Source: Flavobacterium dauae (GTDB lineage Bacteria; Bacteroidota; Bacteroidia; Flavobacteriales; Flavobacteriaceae). Taken from it: a DNA stretch of 64,000 bases. The first letter of the stretch is position 1, and every line of letters begins with the position of its first letter. The DNA is taken from positions 2,880,829-2,944,828 of the forward strand of contig NZ_CP130821.1 in assembly GCF_004151275.2 (NCBI RefSeq). Direction: 5' to 3'. The translations under genes and the position numbers were made by a program. Positions 1 through 7,193 of the stretch are shown here, in pieces. The notes beneath the pieces are model-generated. The model did no database searches, was not told the origin of the DNA, and saw only the letters and a program-made list of their open reading frames with translations.

Positions 1-164
1 TGCTAAAACCAAAGAAAGGCGATTTATTGGTTTTCACTACCAACTTCAAACCCGAAAAAGGCAAAAAAGGCTATTATCGGGTAAATATGAAACACGGTGT
101 AAGTGAGGTTCACAGTGGGAAACGCTACACTTTGGGTATTATTTTTCACGATGCGACAAATTAA
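1..164 (+). CDS. 2OG-Fe(II) oxygenase, C-terminal fragment
   Basis: Only the last 53 residues lie in the window (reading frame from base 3, stop at 162-164). The visible part reads KPKKGDLLVFTTNF, then MKHGVSEVHSGKRYTLGIIF, which matches the end of the double-stranded beta-helix of 2-oxoglutarate/Fe(II) oxygenases: the distal iron-ligand histidine (HGVSEV) and the downstream Arg (GKRYTL) that binds 2-oxoglutarate. It stops 2 bases before the Ada-like gene and so probably shares a transcript with it and alkB. The substrate cannot be told from this fragment. Family assignment is fairly firm from the HG...GKRYTL pattern. Confidence 0.7.
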   Translation, partial: LKPKKGDLLVFTTNFKPEKGKKGYYRVNMKHGVSEVHSGKRYTLGIIFHDATN

Positions 165-166
165 TA

Positions 167-412
167 ATGATAAGGCATTGTGAAATATCTGATCGCGATT
201 TGCATCACAAACTCAGGCACAACGAAATTTGTTTTGGAGGAAATCTCAAACTGAAAATTTACGGAACTTTGTCTTGCAAATCAGGGAAACGAATGAAAAG
301 GAATAACAGAGTTTTCTTCACATCAGAAAATGAAGCGATTGAAAAGGGTTTTCGCCCTTGCGGACATTGCATGAAAGAAAAATACCAAAAATGGAGAAAT
401 GGATTTATTTGA
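167..412 (+). CDS. Stand-alone Ada-type metal-binding domain protein
   Basis: An 81-residue protein that is little more than the N-terminal zinc domain of Ada. In Ada this domain holds a four-cysteine zinc site whose first cysteine accepts methyl groups from DNA phosphotriesters. Visible motifs are GGNLKLKIYGTLSCKSGKRM and FRPCGHC, with cysteines in the expected order. The AraC-type HTH and methyltransferase domains of full Ada are absent, so it cannot work as the classical activator by itself. The 3' end overlaps alkB by 14 bases, so translation is coupled. Role in sensing or repairing alkylation damage is inferred from domain and context. Confidence 0.8.
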   Translation: MIRHCEISDRDLHHKLRHNEICFGGNLKLKIYGTLSCKSGKRMKRNNRVFFTSENEAIEKGFRPCGHCMKEKYQKWRNGFI

Positions 413-1007
413 GAACAGTATAGACAAAACAAAAAATTGGCTGCCCAAAGATGGAATGGTTAATTATCATGGTAAATTGTTTGAACGACAACGAGCGGAT
501 CATTATTTTGAATGCTTGCTCAACACTATTGAATGGCGAAATGACGAAGCCATTATTTTTGGCAAGAAAATCATAACAAAACGTAAGGTAGCTTGGTATG
601 GCGACAAGCCATTTGAATACACCTACTCCAACACTTCAAAATATGCTTTGCCTTGGACTGAAGAATTATTAACACTCAAAACCGCAATAGAAAAAGAAAC
701 AGACGAAACTTTTAATTCCTGCTTATTGAACCTGTACCACAGTGGAAGCGAAGGAATGGCGTGGCACAGCGACGGAGAAACGGACTTGAAGAAAAACGGA
801 GCAATCGGCTCCCTAACTTTTGGATCAGAACGGAAGTTTGTTTTCAAACATAAGCAGACCAAAGAAAAAGTAGAAATGATTTTAGAACACGGCAGTTTGT
901 TGGTAATGAAAGACACCACACAAACACACTGGTTGCACCGACTTCCACCAACAAAAAAAGTAGCCAAACCGAGAGTGAATTTAACTTTTAGAACAATTGT
1001 GGAATAA
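399..1007 (+). CDS. alkB: AlkB-like DNA/RNA dealkylating dioxygenase
   Basis: 202 residues, the usual size of bacterial AlkB. AlkB enzymes oxidatively remove methyl groups from 1-methyladenine and 3-methylcytosine using Fe(II) and 2-oxoglutarate. Visible motifs: the strand NLYHSGSEGMAWHSD with iron ligands H and D in WHSD, SLTFGSERKF for substrate contacts, the distal iron His in THWLHRLP, and the end motif KPRVNLTFR with the arginine pair for 2-oxoglutarate. The start ATG overlaps the Ada-domain gene by 14 bases. With the upstream 2OG oxygenase and Ada domain this forms a small alkylation-damage operon. Family assignment is firm; substrate preference is not visible. Confidence 0.9.
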   Translation: MDLFENSIDKTKNWLPKDGMVNYHGKLFERQRADHYFECLLNTIEWRNDEAIIFGKKIITKRKVAWYGDKPFEYTYSNTSKYALPWTEELLTLKTAIEKETDETFNSCLLNLYHSGSEGMAWHSDGETDLKKNGAIGSLTFGSERKFVFKHKQTKEKVEMILEHGSLLVMKDTTQTHWLHRLPPTKKVAKPRVNLTFRTIVE

Positions 1008-1162
1008 AAAAGTGGTAGCTTACAAATATGTCAGCTTATTGTAACCTATCTCCTTTTTTCACTAACTTGAGCCTTCTAAAAATAGGCAAAGTTCAATAAA
1101 ATTATGAAGATTTTATCGCTAGCAAATAACAATACATCATAGACATTAAAAAAATATTAAAA

Positions 1163-1552
1163 ATGACAAAACTTGACCCAATGATTGCCGTAAAAGATGT
1201 GGAAGTGAGTGCTGAATGGTATAGAAACATATTTGGATTCAACATTACACACGGTGGAGACCATTTTTCCATTCTAACGAATAAGGACAATGAAATTGTG
1301 CTTTGCCTACACGCTTGGGAAAGGGACGGTCACCCAACGATGAAAGACCAAAGTTTAACAGCAGGAAATGGCTTGTTACTTTATTTTAGAACTTCTGATT
1401 GGAAGAAAGTGAAGCGTAACCTTGAAGAAATCGAATGGACTGTTGAAGAAGAAATTCACCTAAATAAAAATTCACGCAGACAGGAATTCTCGTTCAGGGA
1501 CCCCGATGGCTATTTTATAACGGTAACAGAATTTCACATATACGAAGGATAA
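1163..1552 (+). CDS. VOC-superfamily protein (glyoxalase/bleomycin-resistance fold)
   Basis: 129 residues with the two beta-alpha-beta-beta-beta units of the vicinal oxygen chelate fold. The N-terminal unit shows DPMIAVKDVEVSAEWYRNIF and the C-terminal unit ends in FSFRDPDGYFITVTE, the DPDG turn typical of this family. Members include glyoxalase I, fosfomycin and bleomycin resistance proteins and dioxygenases. The sequence does not say which. It lies 155 bases after alkB and may have its own promoter. A second, broken VOC gene lies at 48175. Confidence 0.8.
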   Translation: MTKLDPMIAVKDVEVSAEWYRNIFGFNITHGGDHFSILTNKDNEIVLCLHAWERDGHPTMKDQSLTAGNGLLLYFRTSDWKKVKRNLEEIEWTVEEEIHLNKNSRRQEFSFRDPDGYFITVTEFHIYEG

Positions 1553-1593
1553 AAAAACATCATACATCATCAATCTAAATACATTTTTAAACC

Positions 1594-2193
1594 ATGCAAA
1601 CAACATCAAGAACTTTTAAAATTCCGTTTTATACACTTGTCGTATTCAATATCGCACTCTTAACCGCTTTAAGTTTTATACTACTAAACGGCTCAAATGG
1701 ATTTATGGACGCTGAAAGGATTAACATTAAAGACAAAACCGGAAAAAACAGAATCGTAATTTCCAATATGGATAATATTCCGCCTCCCATCATCAATGGT
1801 AAAACATTTCAAAGGGCAGTTAATCCGGCAGGGATTATTTTTTATGATAAAAACGGTGATGAACGAGGGGGGATTGCCATAACCGATAATGAAACCACAA
1901 ATTTAAATGCTATAGCTTTAGACTATCAAAATGCCGATGCTATTGGTGTTCTCGCTCAGGATAATAAAGAAGATAGTTATTTTAAAGCCGGTTTGATTAT
2001 TAATGACAAAGACTTGTCTGGCAAACCAGGTCACAATATTAATAGAATTAACCTGATAACAGAAAACGGAAATGCCGCTCTGATTATGAAAGATGCCAAC
2101 GAGGTACCAAGAATTATCTTAAAGGTTGACAGTTTAGGGAATCCATCTATCGAAATGTTTGACAAAAATGGAAATCTTAATTGGAAACAATAA
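1594..2193 (+). CDS. Membrane-anchored protein of unknown function
   Basis: 199 residues. The N-terminus has one hydrophobic segment (residues about 11-31, FYTLVVFNIALLTALSFILL) preceded by a lysine, so the protein is probably tethered by a signal anchor with the rest outside the cytoplasm. The remainder is rich in short repeated turns such as IFYDKNGDERGG, IALDYQNADAI and IEMFDKNGNLNW, which resemble a repetitive beta structure. No enzyme motif was recognised. It starts 41 bases after the VOC gene and may be co-transcribed. Coding status is well supported by length and frame; the function is unknown. Confidence 0.65.
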   Translation: MQTTSRTFKIPFYTLVVFNIALLTALSFILLNGSNGFMDAERINIKDKTGKNRIVISNMDNIPPPIINGKTFQRAVNPAGIIFYDKNGDERGGIAITDNETTNLNAIALDYQNADAIGVLAQDNKEDSYFKAGLIINDKDLSGKPGHNINRINLITENGNAALIMKDANEVPRIILKVDSLGNPSIEMFDKNGNLNWKQ

Positions 2194-2330
2194 AATCATT
2201 GTAGTATCAACAAAATAAAAATAAACAAAGAGGGAATCATGGAAGCTGAAAAACAATTTTTTTTCAGGTCGGCTTGTGCGTAATATACAACATACGAAGA
2301 ACTATAAAAAATGAATCATAAGTTGCAATT

Positions 2331-2477
2331 ATGTCACTTCTAAGCAAATGTAAAAAAGCACTACCTAATTTAAAGGAAAATTCTTCTCAACAAACTTTAC
2401 TTGAACTTAGAATTAAAGCGTTACAGATTGCCTTAAATTTGATTGAAAAAGCACAGTTAGAATCAGCAAATAATTGA
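2331..2477 (+). CDS. Possible small protein, 48 residues
   Basis: An ATG-initiated frame beginning MSLLSKCKKALPNLKENS and ending EKAQLESANN. Its composition (Leu, Lys, Glu, Ala heptad-like helices) is protein-like and it fills an otherwise empty stretch between two + strand genes. No family was recognised and no strong ribosome binding site is seen. It could be a remnant or chance. Confidence 0.3.
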   Translation: MSLLSKCKKALPNLKENSSQQTLLELRIKALQIALNLIEKAQLESANN

Positions 2478-2579
2478 TAAAACAATGCTTCCACCATAAT
2501 CAAACCGAAAGTATTGACGGAATGTAAAAAAATATGGACGGAAAATTGCACGCAAATCCACCACTACTCATACAGTTTA

Positions 2580-2590
2580 CCGTTAGCGAG
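2580..2590 (+). repeat. Half of a cassette-type palindrome core (CCGTTAGCGAG)
   Basis: The bases CCGTTAGCGAG stand just before the DUF4180 gene and match the right-hand core CCGTTAGCGG of the palindrome at 5601-5734. The following SUMF1 gene is closed by the left-hand core CCGCTA at 3681. The pair would bound a DUF4180-SUMF1 unit. Only the right end is recognisable here, so the call is tentative. Confidence 0.35.
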
Positions 2591-2620
2591 CATTTAAAAA
2601 AACATACGCCAGAGATTGAA

Positions 2621-2983
2621 ATGGAAATAAACACACACGAGATAAATAATATAAAGATTGCTGAACTTTCATCAGAACAAATCCTTATAAACAACATAGA
2701 TGATGGACTGAATTTATTAGGAAACGTTTACTATCAAGGATTCGATAAAGTTGTCATTCATCAAAAAAATATTACTCCAGACTTTTTTGAACTCAAAAAT
2801 CGAATGGCGGGAGAAATCCTTCAAAAATTTTCAACTTATCGTGTTCAATTGGCTATTGTGGGGGATTTTTCGACATTCAACAGCAAGAGCCTAAAAGATT
2901 TCATATATGAAAGCAATAAGGAAAACCAAATTAGCTTTGTTTCATCAACGAATGAAGCATTTACAAAATTATCAGGGAAATGA
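2621..2983 (+). CDS. DUF4180 domain protein
   Basis: About 120 residues if started at the ATG of MEINTHEINNIKIAEL. The frame is open further up to an ATG at 2534, but that extra part reads through the palindrome-like sequence at 2580 and lacks family similarity, so 2621 is preferred. The body follows the DUF4180 pattern: LLGNVYYQGFDKVVIHQKNI, then MAGEILQKFSTYRVQLAIVG and SLKDFIYESNK, similar in layout to small STAS/SpoIIAA-like folds. The function is unknown. It overlaps the next gene by 4 bases (ATGA), so the two are translationally coupled. Confidence 0.75.
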   Translation: MEINTHEINNIKIAELSSEQILINNIDDGLNLLGNVYYQGFDKVVIHQKNITPDFFELKNRMAGEILQKFSTYRVQLAIVGDFSTFNSKSLKDFIYESNKENQISFVSSTNEAFTKLSGK

Positions 2984-3672
2984 ATGTTACAAAGATAGAC
3001 ATAGAAGCAATTATTGCTGAGCAAATGATTCAAATTCCAAAAGGAACAATAGAATTACGTGATGACAGAATAAAAGAAAAATGGACAACAGAGATTAAAT
3101 CGTTTTTCATTTTAAAATATCCGGTAACACAAGATTTGTATTTAACAGTAACCAATCAAAACCCGAGTACATTTCAAGGCGGCAAGCTCCCGGTTGAAAC
3201 AGTTTCTTGGATTGATGCAGTAAGTTTTTGTAACGCTCTTTCTGAATCTTTAGGAAAAGATAAATGTTATGAAATTGATTTGGTCACTGAAATTGTAACG
3301 CTAAATTCAGAAGCAAATGGATTTCGATTGCCAACAGAAGCAGAGTGGCAATTTGCTTGCCAAGCAGGAACCAAAGACATTAGATATGGAGTATTGAGTG
3401 AAATCGCTTGGTTTAAAGAAAACTCCAATAATCACACGCAAGAAGTCGGACAAAAAATGCCTAACGATTGGGGACTGTACGATATGTTGGGAAATGTTTG
3501 GGAATGGTGTACAGATATTTATGATGAAACTGTTTACGGCTCTTATCGTGTATTCCGTGGTGGTGGATGGTGCGACCAAGAAAGAAGTGTTATGGCGACA
3601 ACTCGAAGAAGAAGTCATCCTTTCTCGTTCAAAATAGACGATTTGGGATTCAGAATTGTGAAGAATAAATAA
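2980..3672 (+). CDS. SUMF1/formylglycine-generating-enzyme-like protein
   Basis: 230 residues of the FGE-sulfatase (C-type-lectin-like) fold. Visible family motifs: FFILKYPVTQDLYLTVT, PVETVSWIDAVSFCNALSE, FRLPTEAEWQFACQAGT, WGLYDMLGNVWEWCTD and YRVFRGGGW, closing with DDLGFRIV. True sulfatase-modifying enzymes use a late cysteine pair. Here the late segment reads RGGGWCDQERSVMATTRRR, with one cysteine and no clear second one, so catalysis is doubtful and a binding role is possible. No signal peptide. It follows DUF4180 with a 4-base overlap, and its stop lies directly before the palindrome core at 3674. Confidence 0.8.
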   Translation: MNVTKIDIEAIIAEQMIQIPKGTIELRDDRIKEKWTTEIKSFFILKYPVTQDLYLTVTNQNPSTFQGGKLPVETVSWIDAVSFCNALSESLGKDKCYEIDLVTEIVTLNSEANGFRLPTEAEWQFACQAGTKDIRYGVLSEIAWFKENSNNHTQEVGQKMPNDWGLYDMLGNVWEWCTDIYDETVYGSYRVFRGGGWCDQERSVMATTRRRSHPFSFKIDDLGFRIVKNK

Positions 3673-3673
3673 A

Positions 3674-3686
3674 AAACGACCCGCTA
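3674..3686. repeat. Left core of palindrome site 2 (split by group II intron)
   Basis: The sequence AAACGACCCGCTA directly follows the SUMF1-like gene. If the intron 3687-5600 is removed it joins to ACAACGGTTTGGC at 5601, giving CCCGCTAACAACGG. That is complementary in outline to the far end of the site, CCGCAAACCGTTAGCGG at 5711-5727. It is therefore the outer arm of a palindrome of about 140 bases. Confidence 0.55.
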
Positions 3687-3731
3687 ATCGAGTAGACGGC
3701 TCCGCCAGAAACTGACGGAGTGCGCCTCTCA

Positions 3732-3767
3732 CACCACCGAGCGTACGGGTCACGTACTCGGCGGTTC
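3732..3767 (-). ncRNA. Group II intron domain V
   Basis: On the - strand the 36 bases fold as a hairpin. The lower stem pairs GAACCGCCGA with TCGGTGGTG and the upper stem pairs GTACG with CGTAC around a GTGACC loop. This is the catalytic domain V pattern of bacterial group II introns, followed by TGAGAGGCGC and the domain VI stem. The maturase stop codon lies within it at 3750-3752. Confidence 0.8.
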
Positions 3768-5045
3768 GCAAAGAGATGGGTTAAGTTGTAAATGTAATTC
3801 AGTTAAGGAAACATATCCTCTTTTCTTCAAGCGTTGTAAAGTAATGGTAGTGCCTAGAATAGGACTTTGTGCTATTGCCCAACCGCCTTTCCGTGTTCTG
3901 CTCCAAGTGTAGGCATGGTCTTGGTCTACACCTAATCGAATCAGGTTTTTCCTTTTCCTTTCGGGTTTTTTCCAATGATGCCAAATGCAATAGCGCAGTC
4001 GGTTGCGAAGCCAACCATCTAAATCTCGTAATTTGCCCAAAATACTCGTGCCTTGGAAATAGTTCAACCATCCGCGTTGCACTTCTTTTATCTTGGCAAT
4101 ACGCTCTTCAAATGTGGCTGGTGTGGTTTTTCGGGTGATTGTTTTAAGTCGTTCTTTTAGTTTCTTCCATGCTTTTTCCGATACAATGAGTTGGTATTGA
4201 TTTTTACTTCCTTTCTCGTACGTAGGTACGAATCCAAAACCCAAAATTGTGAAGTGGATTGGTTTTCTGATACCGCTCTTTTCTTCATTTATAGTTAATT
4301 TGAGTTTGTTTTTCAAAAACTTTTCAATTACCACTCTTGTTGCCTTGGCTTGATTGTGGCTTTTGCAATAAATACTAAAATCATCCGCATAACGTACAAA
4401 TTTGTGTCCTCTTCGAGTCATTTCCTTATCCAATTGATGTAGTAAAATGTTCGACAATAATGGACTTAAAGGGCTTCCTTGCGGAACGCCTTTTCTTCTC
4501 TTTCGTAGATTTCCGTTGATTTTAATAGGTGCTCTGAGCCATTTGCGTATGAGTTGCATGGTAGCTTTGCATTTCACTTTTTGATAGATTAAATTCAGTA
4601 ATAAACAGTGGTCAACTTCATCAAAGAAGTTTTTCAGGTCAATATCCACAATGTGGTTTAATCCTGAATGGATGTAATCCCGAGATTGTCCAACGGCTTG
4701 TCGGGCATTCTTGTGAGGTCTAAATCCATAGCTGTAATTACTAAATTCGGGCTCAAAAAGTGGTGCAATAGTTTGTGCTAAGGCTTGTTGCAACACACGT
4801 TCTGTAGTAGTGGGAACACCCAATAATCGAGTTTTCCCATTCCCTTTCGGAATTTCAATACCTAAAATGGGTTGTACTTGGTAGTTGCCTTGTTTGATTG
4901 CTTCAATCAGTTGTAGTTTCTTTTCAGAAAACACCTTGCGGAGCTCTCTTATAGAAACACCATCAATACCCGCACTGCCTTTATTGGCAATCACGTGTTC
5001 CAATGCTCTTTGAAGATTAAACGGATGTACTACTCTTGTTATCAT
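3750..5045 (-). CDS. ltrA: Group II intron reverse transcriptase/maturase
   Basis: 431 residues, intact. It makes the intron RNP and copies intron RNA into DNA at the target. Reverse transcriptase motifs: NKGSAGIDGVS near 21-31, SYGFRP near 105-110, GVPQGSPLSPLLSN at 186-199 and catalytic YADD at 219-222. The maturase X domain shows RGWLNYFQGTS near 324-334 and LDGWLRNRLR near 342-351. The C-terminus (SRTRKGGWAIAQS) is the short tail seen in endonuclease-less intron proteins, and no HNH motif follows. The last codons overlap domain V of the intron RNA. No frameshift is seen, so the intron may be active. Confidence 0.93.
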   Translation of the reverse strand: MITRVVHPFNLQRALEHVIANKGSAGIDGVSIRELRKVFSEKKLQLIEAIKQGNYQVQPILGIEIPKGNGKTRLLGVPTTTERVLQQALAQTIAPLFEPEFSNYSYGFRPHKNARQAVGQSRDYIHSGLNHIVDIDLKNFFDEVDHCLLLNLIYQKVKCKATMQLIRKWLRAPIKINGNLRKRRKGVPQGSPLSPLLSNILLHQLDKEMTRRGHKFVRYADDFSIYCKSHNQAKATRVVIEKFLKNKLKLTINEEKSGIRKPIHFTILGFGFVPTYEKGSKNQYQLIVSEKAWKKLKERLKTITRKTTPATFEERIAKIKEVQRGWLNYFQGTSILGKLRDLDGWLRNRLRYCIWHHWKKPERKRKNLIRLGVDQDHAYTWSRTRKGGWAIAQSPILGTTITLQRLKKRGYVSLTELHLQLNPSLCEPPST

Positions 5046-5600
5046 TTTAGTTGTTTTTAACCTGTTTTCGTTAAGTAGGGCTACTATGTGTTCCGTTACC
5101 TATTGAAAACCTTTTTACGTTCAGTCCTTCCTTGTTTGTGAGACCTATGCGGTATCTATTCGCACCTCGTTTGCCCTCAAGTACTATGACCTCTGCTGAC
5201 TTCTTGGCTTGATTAACTCGTAACCACCAAGACCTCCCCTGGTAAATGCTTTTTCCTTCCGTCTATCGCCGGTACATCTACATAACAATAATCTGATTTA
5301 ATAGCATGTTCAGAACACTGTTTTGGACTTCGTATTGCTGTGGATACTCATCCTTATTGCTATGCCTCTTATGTACTTTCTGTTCGTCGGTACAGACTTT
5401 TGCAGTCCTGCTTCCTTCAGTGCATACCTCACGATAAACCACCTTGCAGCTTGCTAACGATTCGGGGTTTCAATCCGCTCGTAAGGGACTTGCACCCTCT
5501 GGAAAAATAACACCCCGAAAACTTGGTTCGTAAAACTAAATTTGTATTTTTGAACTATTTGAAAAGCTTTCGGGGTGTGTCCTGCATATGCAGGGCACAC

Positions 5601-5734
5601 ACAACGGTTTGGCAAAAGTGGCGGTTCAGTGCTTCGTATGACAGTTTTTCGTAAATTTGAAGTGTGTGCTTCGTATGAACATTTGTGGTTAAATCGCCAC
5701 CTTCGCCAAGCCGCAAACCGTTAGCGGTAATGCA
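5601..5734. repeat. Main part of palindrome site 2, cassette-type (attC-like)
   Basis: The left arm ACAACGGTTTGGCAAAAGTG and GGCGGTT is mirrored by AATCGCCACC, CGCCAAGCCGCAAACC and GTTAGCGG on the right. Between them lie near-repeats GCTTCGTATGACA and GCTTCGTATGAACA. The right core runs GTTAGCGGTAATGCA (5720-5734), directly upstream of the DUF4375 gene. The other end of that gene unit is TGCACTACCGCTAAC at 7048, which is complementary to it with one mismatch. Confidence 0.6.
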
Positions 5735-5753
5735 ATCATACGACCGTCCCAAA

Positions 5754-7043
5754 ATGAAACGAATTTTAGCAATAGCCATATTTACAATGAGTATTTTTAA
5801 TTTATTTGGACAAAACAAAGCAGAAAATGACCCTTATTGGGAATTTGATAAATCAAAACATTTCAAACCAAAACTAAATATTGGAGATTTTTTTAAGCTT
5901 ACTGATTTTGATTTTGGTTGGTTTGTACTTGAACCAATTTCAGAGTTCATTCAAGACGAAAAAGGCGAACTTACTAAAGGAAACACTTTATCCTATGGAC
6001 AAAAAGCTCTTTATTATTGGTGGTATGTTGATGCTCAAGTTACAAATGGTGGTTTTACACAATTCTACTATAATGGTTATGGAAAATATGTCCCAACAAT
6101 AATTAAAAGTCTGAAATACATTGGAGATGATAAAATGGCTGAACTGGTTAACAGGTCATACGAACTTTATTTAAAAGAGAATAAAAAGATTAAGGACGCA
6201 AGAAAAGGTGGATTAGAAGCATTTAGCAATCTATACAAAGAAATCAAAGACTTTGACGAATTGGATGATGAATATTACAATCTCAATGAACAAACAATGA
6301 AAAAAGTTGAGAAATATATTCGCGAAAATCCAAATGAATTCTGTACTAATGAAAATAACGAAGAATTTGATTTGACAATTTCGGGAGACTTAAAAACTTA
6401 CTATTCAAATAATAATATAAAAGAAATAACTCCACTTTCAAATGGAAAAGTCAATGGAATTTTTAAAAGCTTTTATGAAAATGGAAATCCAAAAGATGAA
6501 ATCAATTATATAGATGGAGAAGCTACGGGAGAAAGAGTTGAATATTATGAAAATGGAAATAAAAAGTTATCTATATCAAAATCAGATAAACCAAAAGGAC
6601 TTTTACATTCAGAATTTTACGACAATGGAAATTTAAGATCAACTCAAATTTATATATCAAAATATGATAGAGATGGAAAGTGGATACAATACTTTTCAAG
6701 CGGACAAATGAAGAGCGAGACTGAATTTATCAATAAGGAATTTTTCGTGCAAAATTGTTGGAAAGAAGATGGCACTCAGATTCTAAAAGATGGTACAGGT
6801 TTGTACATAACTGAAAACACTTATTGGGAAGGCTACACTCAAAGAAATGAACAAGAATATTTAAACTACAAAAGACACGGAAAACAATACACATACAACA
6901 ACAATAAACTTTCCTTATATCAAGAAATGTTTGAAGGAAAAGAAAACGGACTAACAAAATCATTTGACGAAAATGGAAATGTTACGGAAGAAACCGTTTA
7001 TGAAAATGGAAAAGAAATATCAAGAAAAAAATTAAAACAATAG
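5754..7043 (+). CDS. Secreted DUF4375/MORN-repeat protein
   Basis: About 429 residues from the ATG of MKRILAIAIFTMSIFNLFGQ, which is a signal peptide; an earlier in-frame ATG at 5685 would add palindrome-encoded sequence and is rejected. Residues about 60-190 resemble DUF4375: ALYYWWYVDAQVTNGGFTQF, YYNGYGKYVPTIIKSL, then an acidic helix ending RENPNEFC. The C-terminal half carries MORN/YwqK-type repeats (SFYENGNPKDEINY, EYYENGNKKL, FYDNGNLRST, KSFDENGNVTEETVYENGKE). Such repeats occur in bacterial immunity/antitoxin-like proteins, but no toxin neighbour is visible. The gene forms a unit bounded by complementary ends (5720 and 7048). Confidence 0.75.
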   Translation: MKRILAIAIFTMSIFNLFGQNKAENDPYWEFDKSKHFKPKLNIGDFFKLTDFDFGWFVLEPISEFIQDEKGELTKGNTLSYGQKALYYWWYVDAQVTNGGFTQFYYNGYGKYVPTIIKSLKYIGDDKMAELVNRSYELYLKENKKIKDARKGGLEAFSNLYKEIKDFDELDDEYYNLNEQTMKKVEKYIRENPNEFCTNENNEEFDLTISGDLKTYYSNNNIKEITPLSNGKVNGIFKSFYENGNPKDEINYIDGEATGERVEYYENGNKKLSISKSDKPKGLLHSEFYDNGNLRSTQIYISKYDRDGKWIQYFSSGQMKSETEFINKEFFVQNCWKEDGTQILKDGTGLYITENTYWEGYTQRNEQEYLNYKRHGKQYTYNNNKLSLYQEMFEGKENGLTKSFDENGNVTEETVYENGKEISRKKLKQ

Positions 7044-7047
7044 CAAA

Positions 7048-7072
7048 TGCACTACCGCTAACACGGGTAACT
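7048..7072. repeat. Left core of palindrome site 3 (split by IS1182 element)
   Basis: TGCACTACCGCTAAC at 7048-7062 directly follows the DUF4375/MORN gene. It is complementary, with one mismatch, to GTTAGCGGTAATGCA at the start of the same gene unit (5720). The IS begins 10 bases later, and the rest of the palindrome continues at 8775. Confidence 0.55.
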
Positions 7073-7115
7073 GTTGCACAACTCCAATTTTAAGGATATA
7101 AAGGTAAAATAACAC

Positions 7116-7160
7116 AAAAACCAACCACTTTTAAAGAGATTTTAGAGAGGTTGGTTTTTT
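7116..7160 (-). terminator. Terminator of the IS1182 transposase
   Basis: AAAAACCAACC at 7116 pairs with GGTTGGTTTTT at 7149, and T runs lie on both sides. It follows the transposase stop (7194) on the - strand and would also stop + strand transcription leaving the DUF4375 gene. Confidence 0.7.
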
Positions 7161-7193
7161 AGTTTCACTACTAAATTCTAAAATTTGCATTGC

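Larger units (their letters stand above)
3687..5600 (-). mobile_element. Group II intron with internal maturase gene
   Basis: Read on the - strand the element starts GTGTGCC at 5600 (5' consensus GUGYG) and ends CTACTCGAT at 3687. It contains GGGTGCAAGTCCC (5494-5482 region), the GAGGTATGCACTGAAGGAAG stretch of domain I, and near the 3' end a domain V hairpin at 3732-3767 followed by a domain VI stem (CTCCGTCAG/CTGGCGGAG). The maturase frame lies in domain IV and its stop codon falls inside domain V. The maturase lacks an HNH endonuclease, as in group IIC introns. The exact 5' base is ambiguous by 2 because of a GTGTGT run. It sits in the core of a cassette-type palindrome. Confidence 0.85.
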
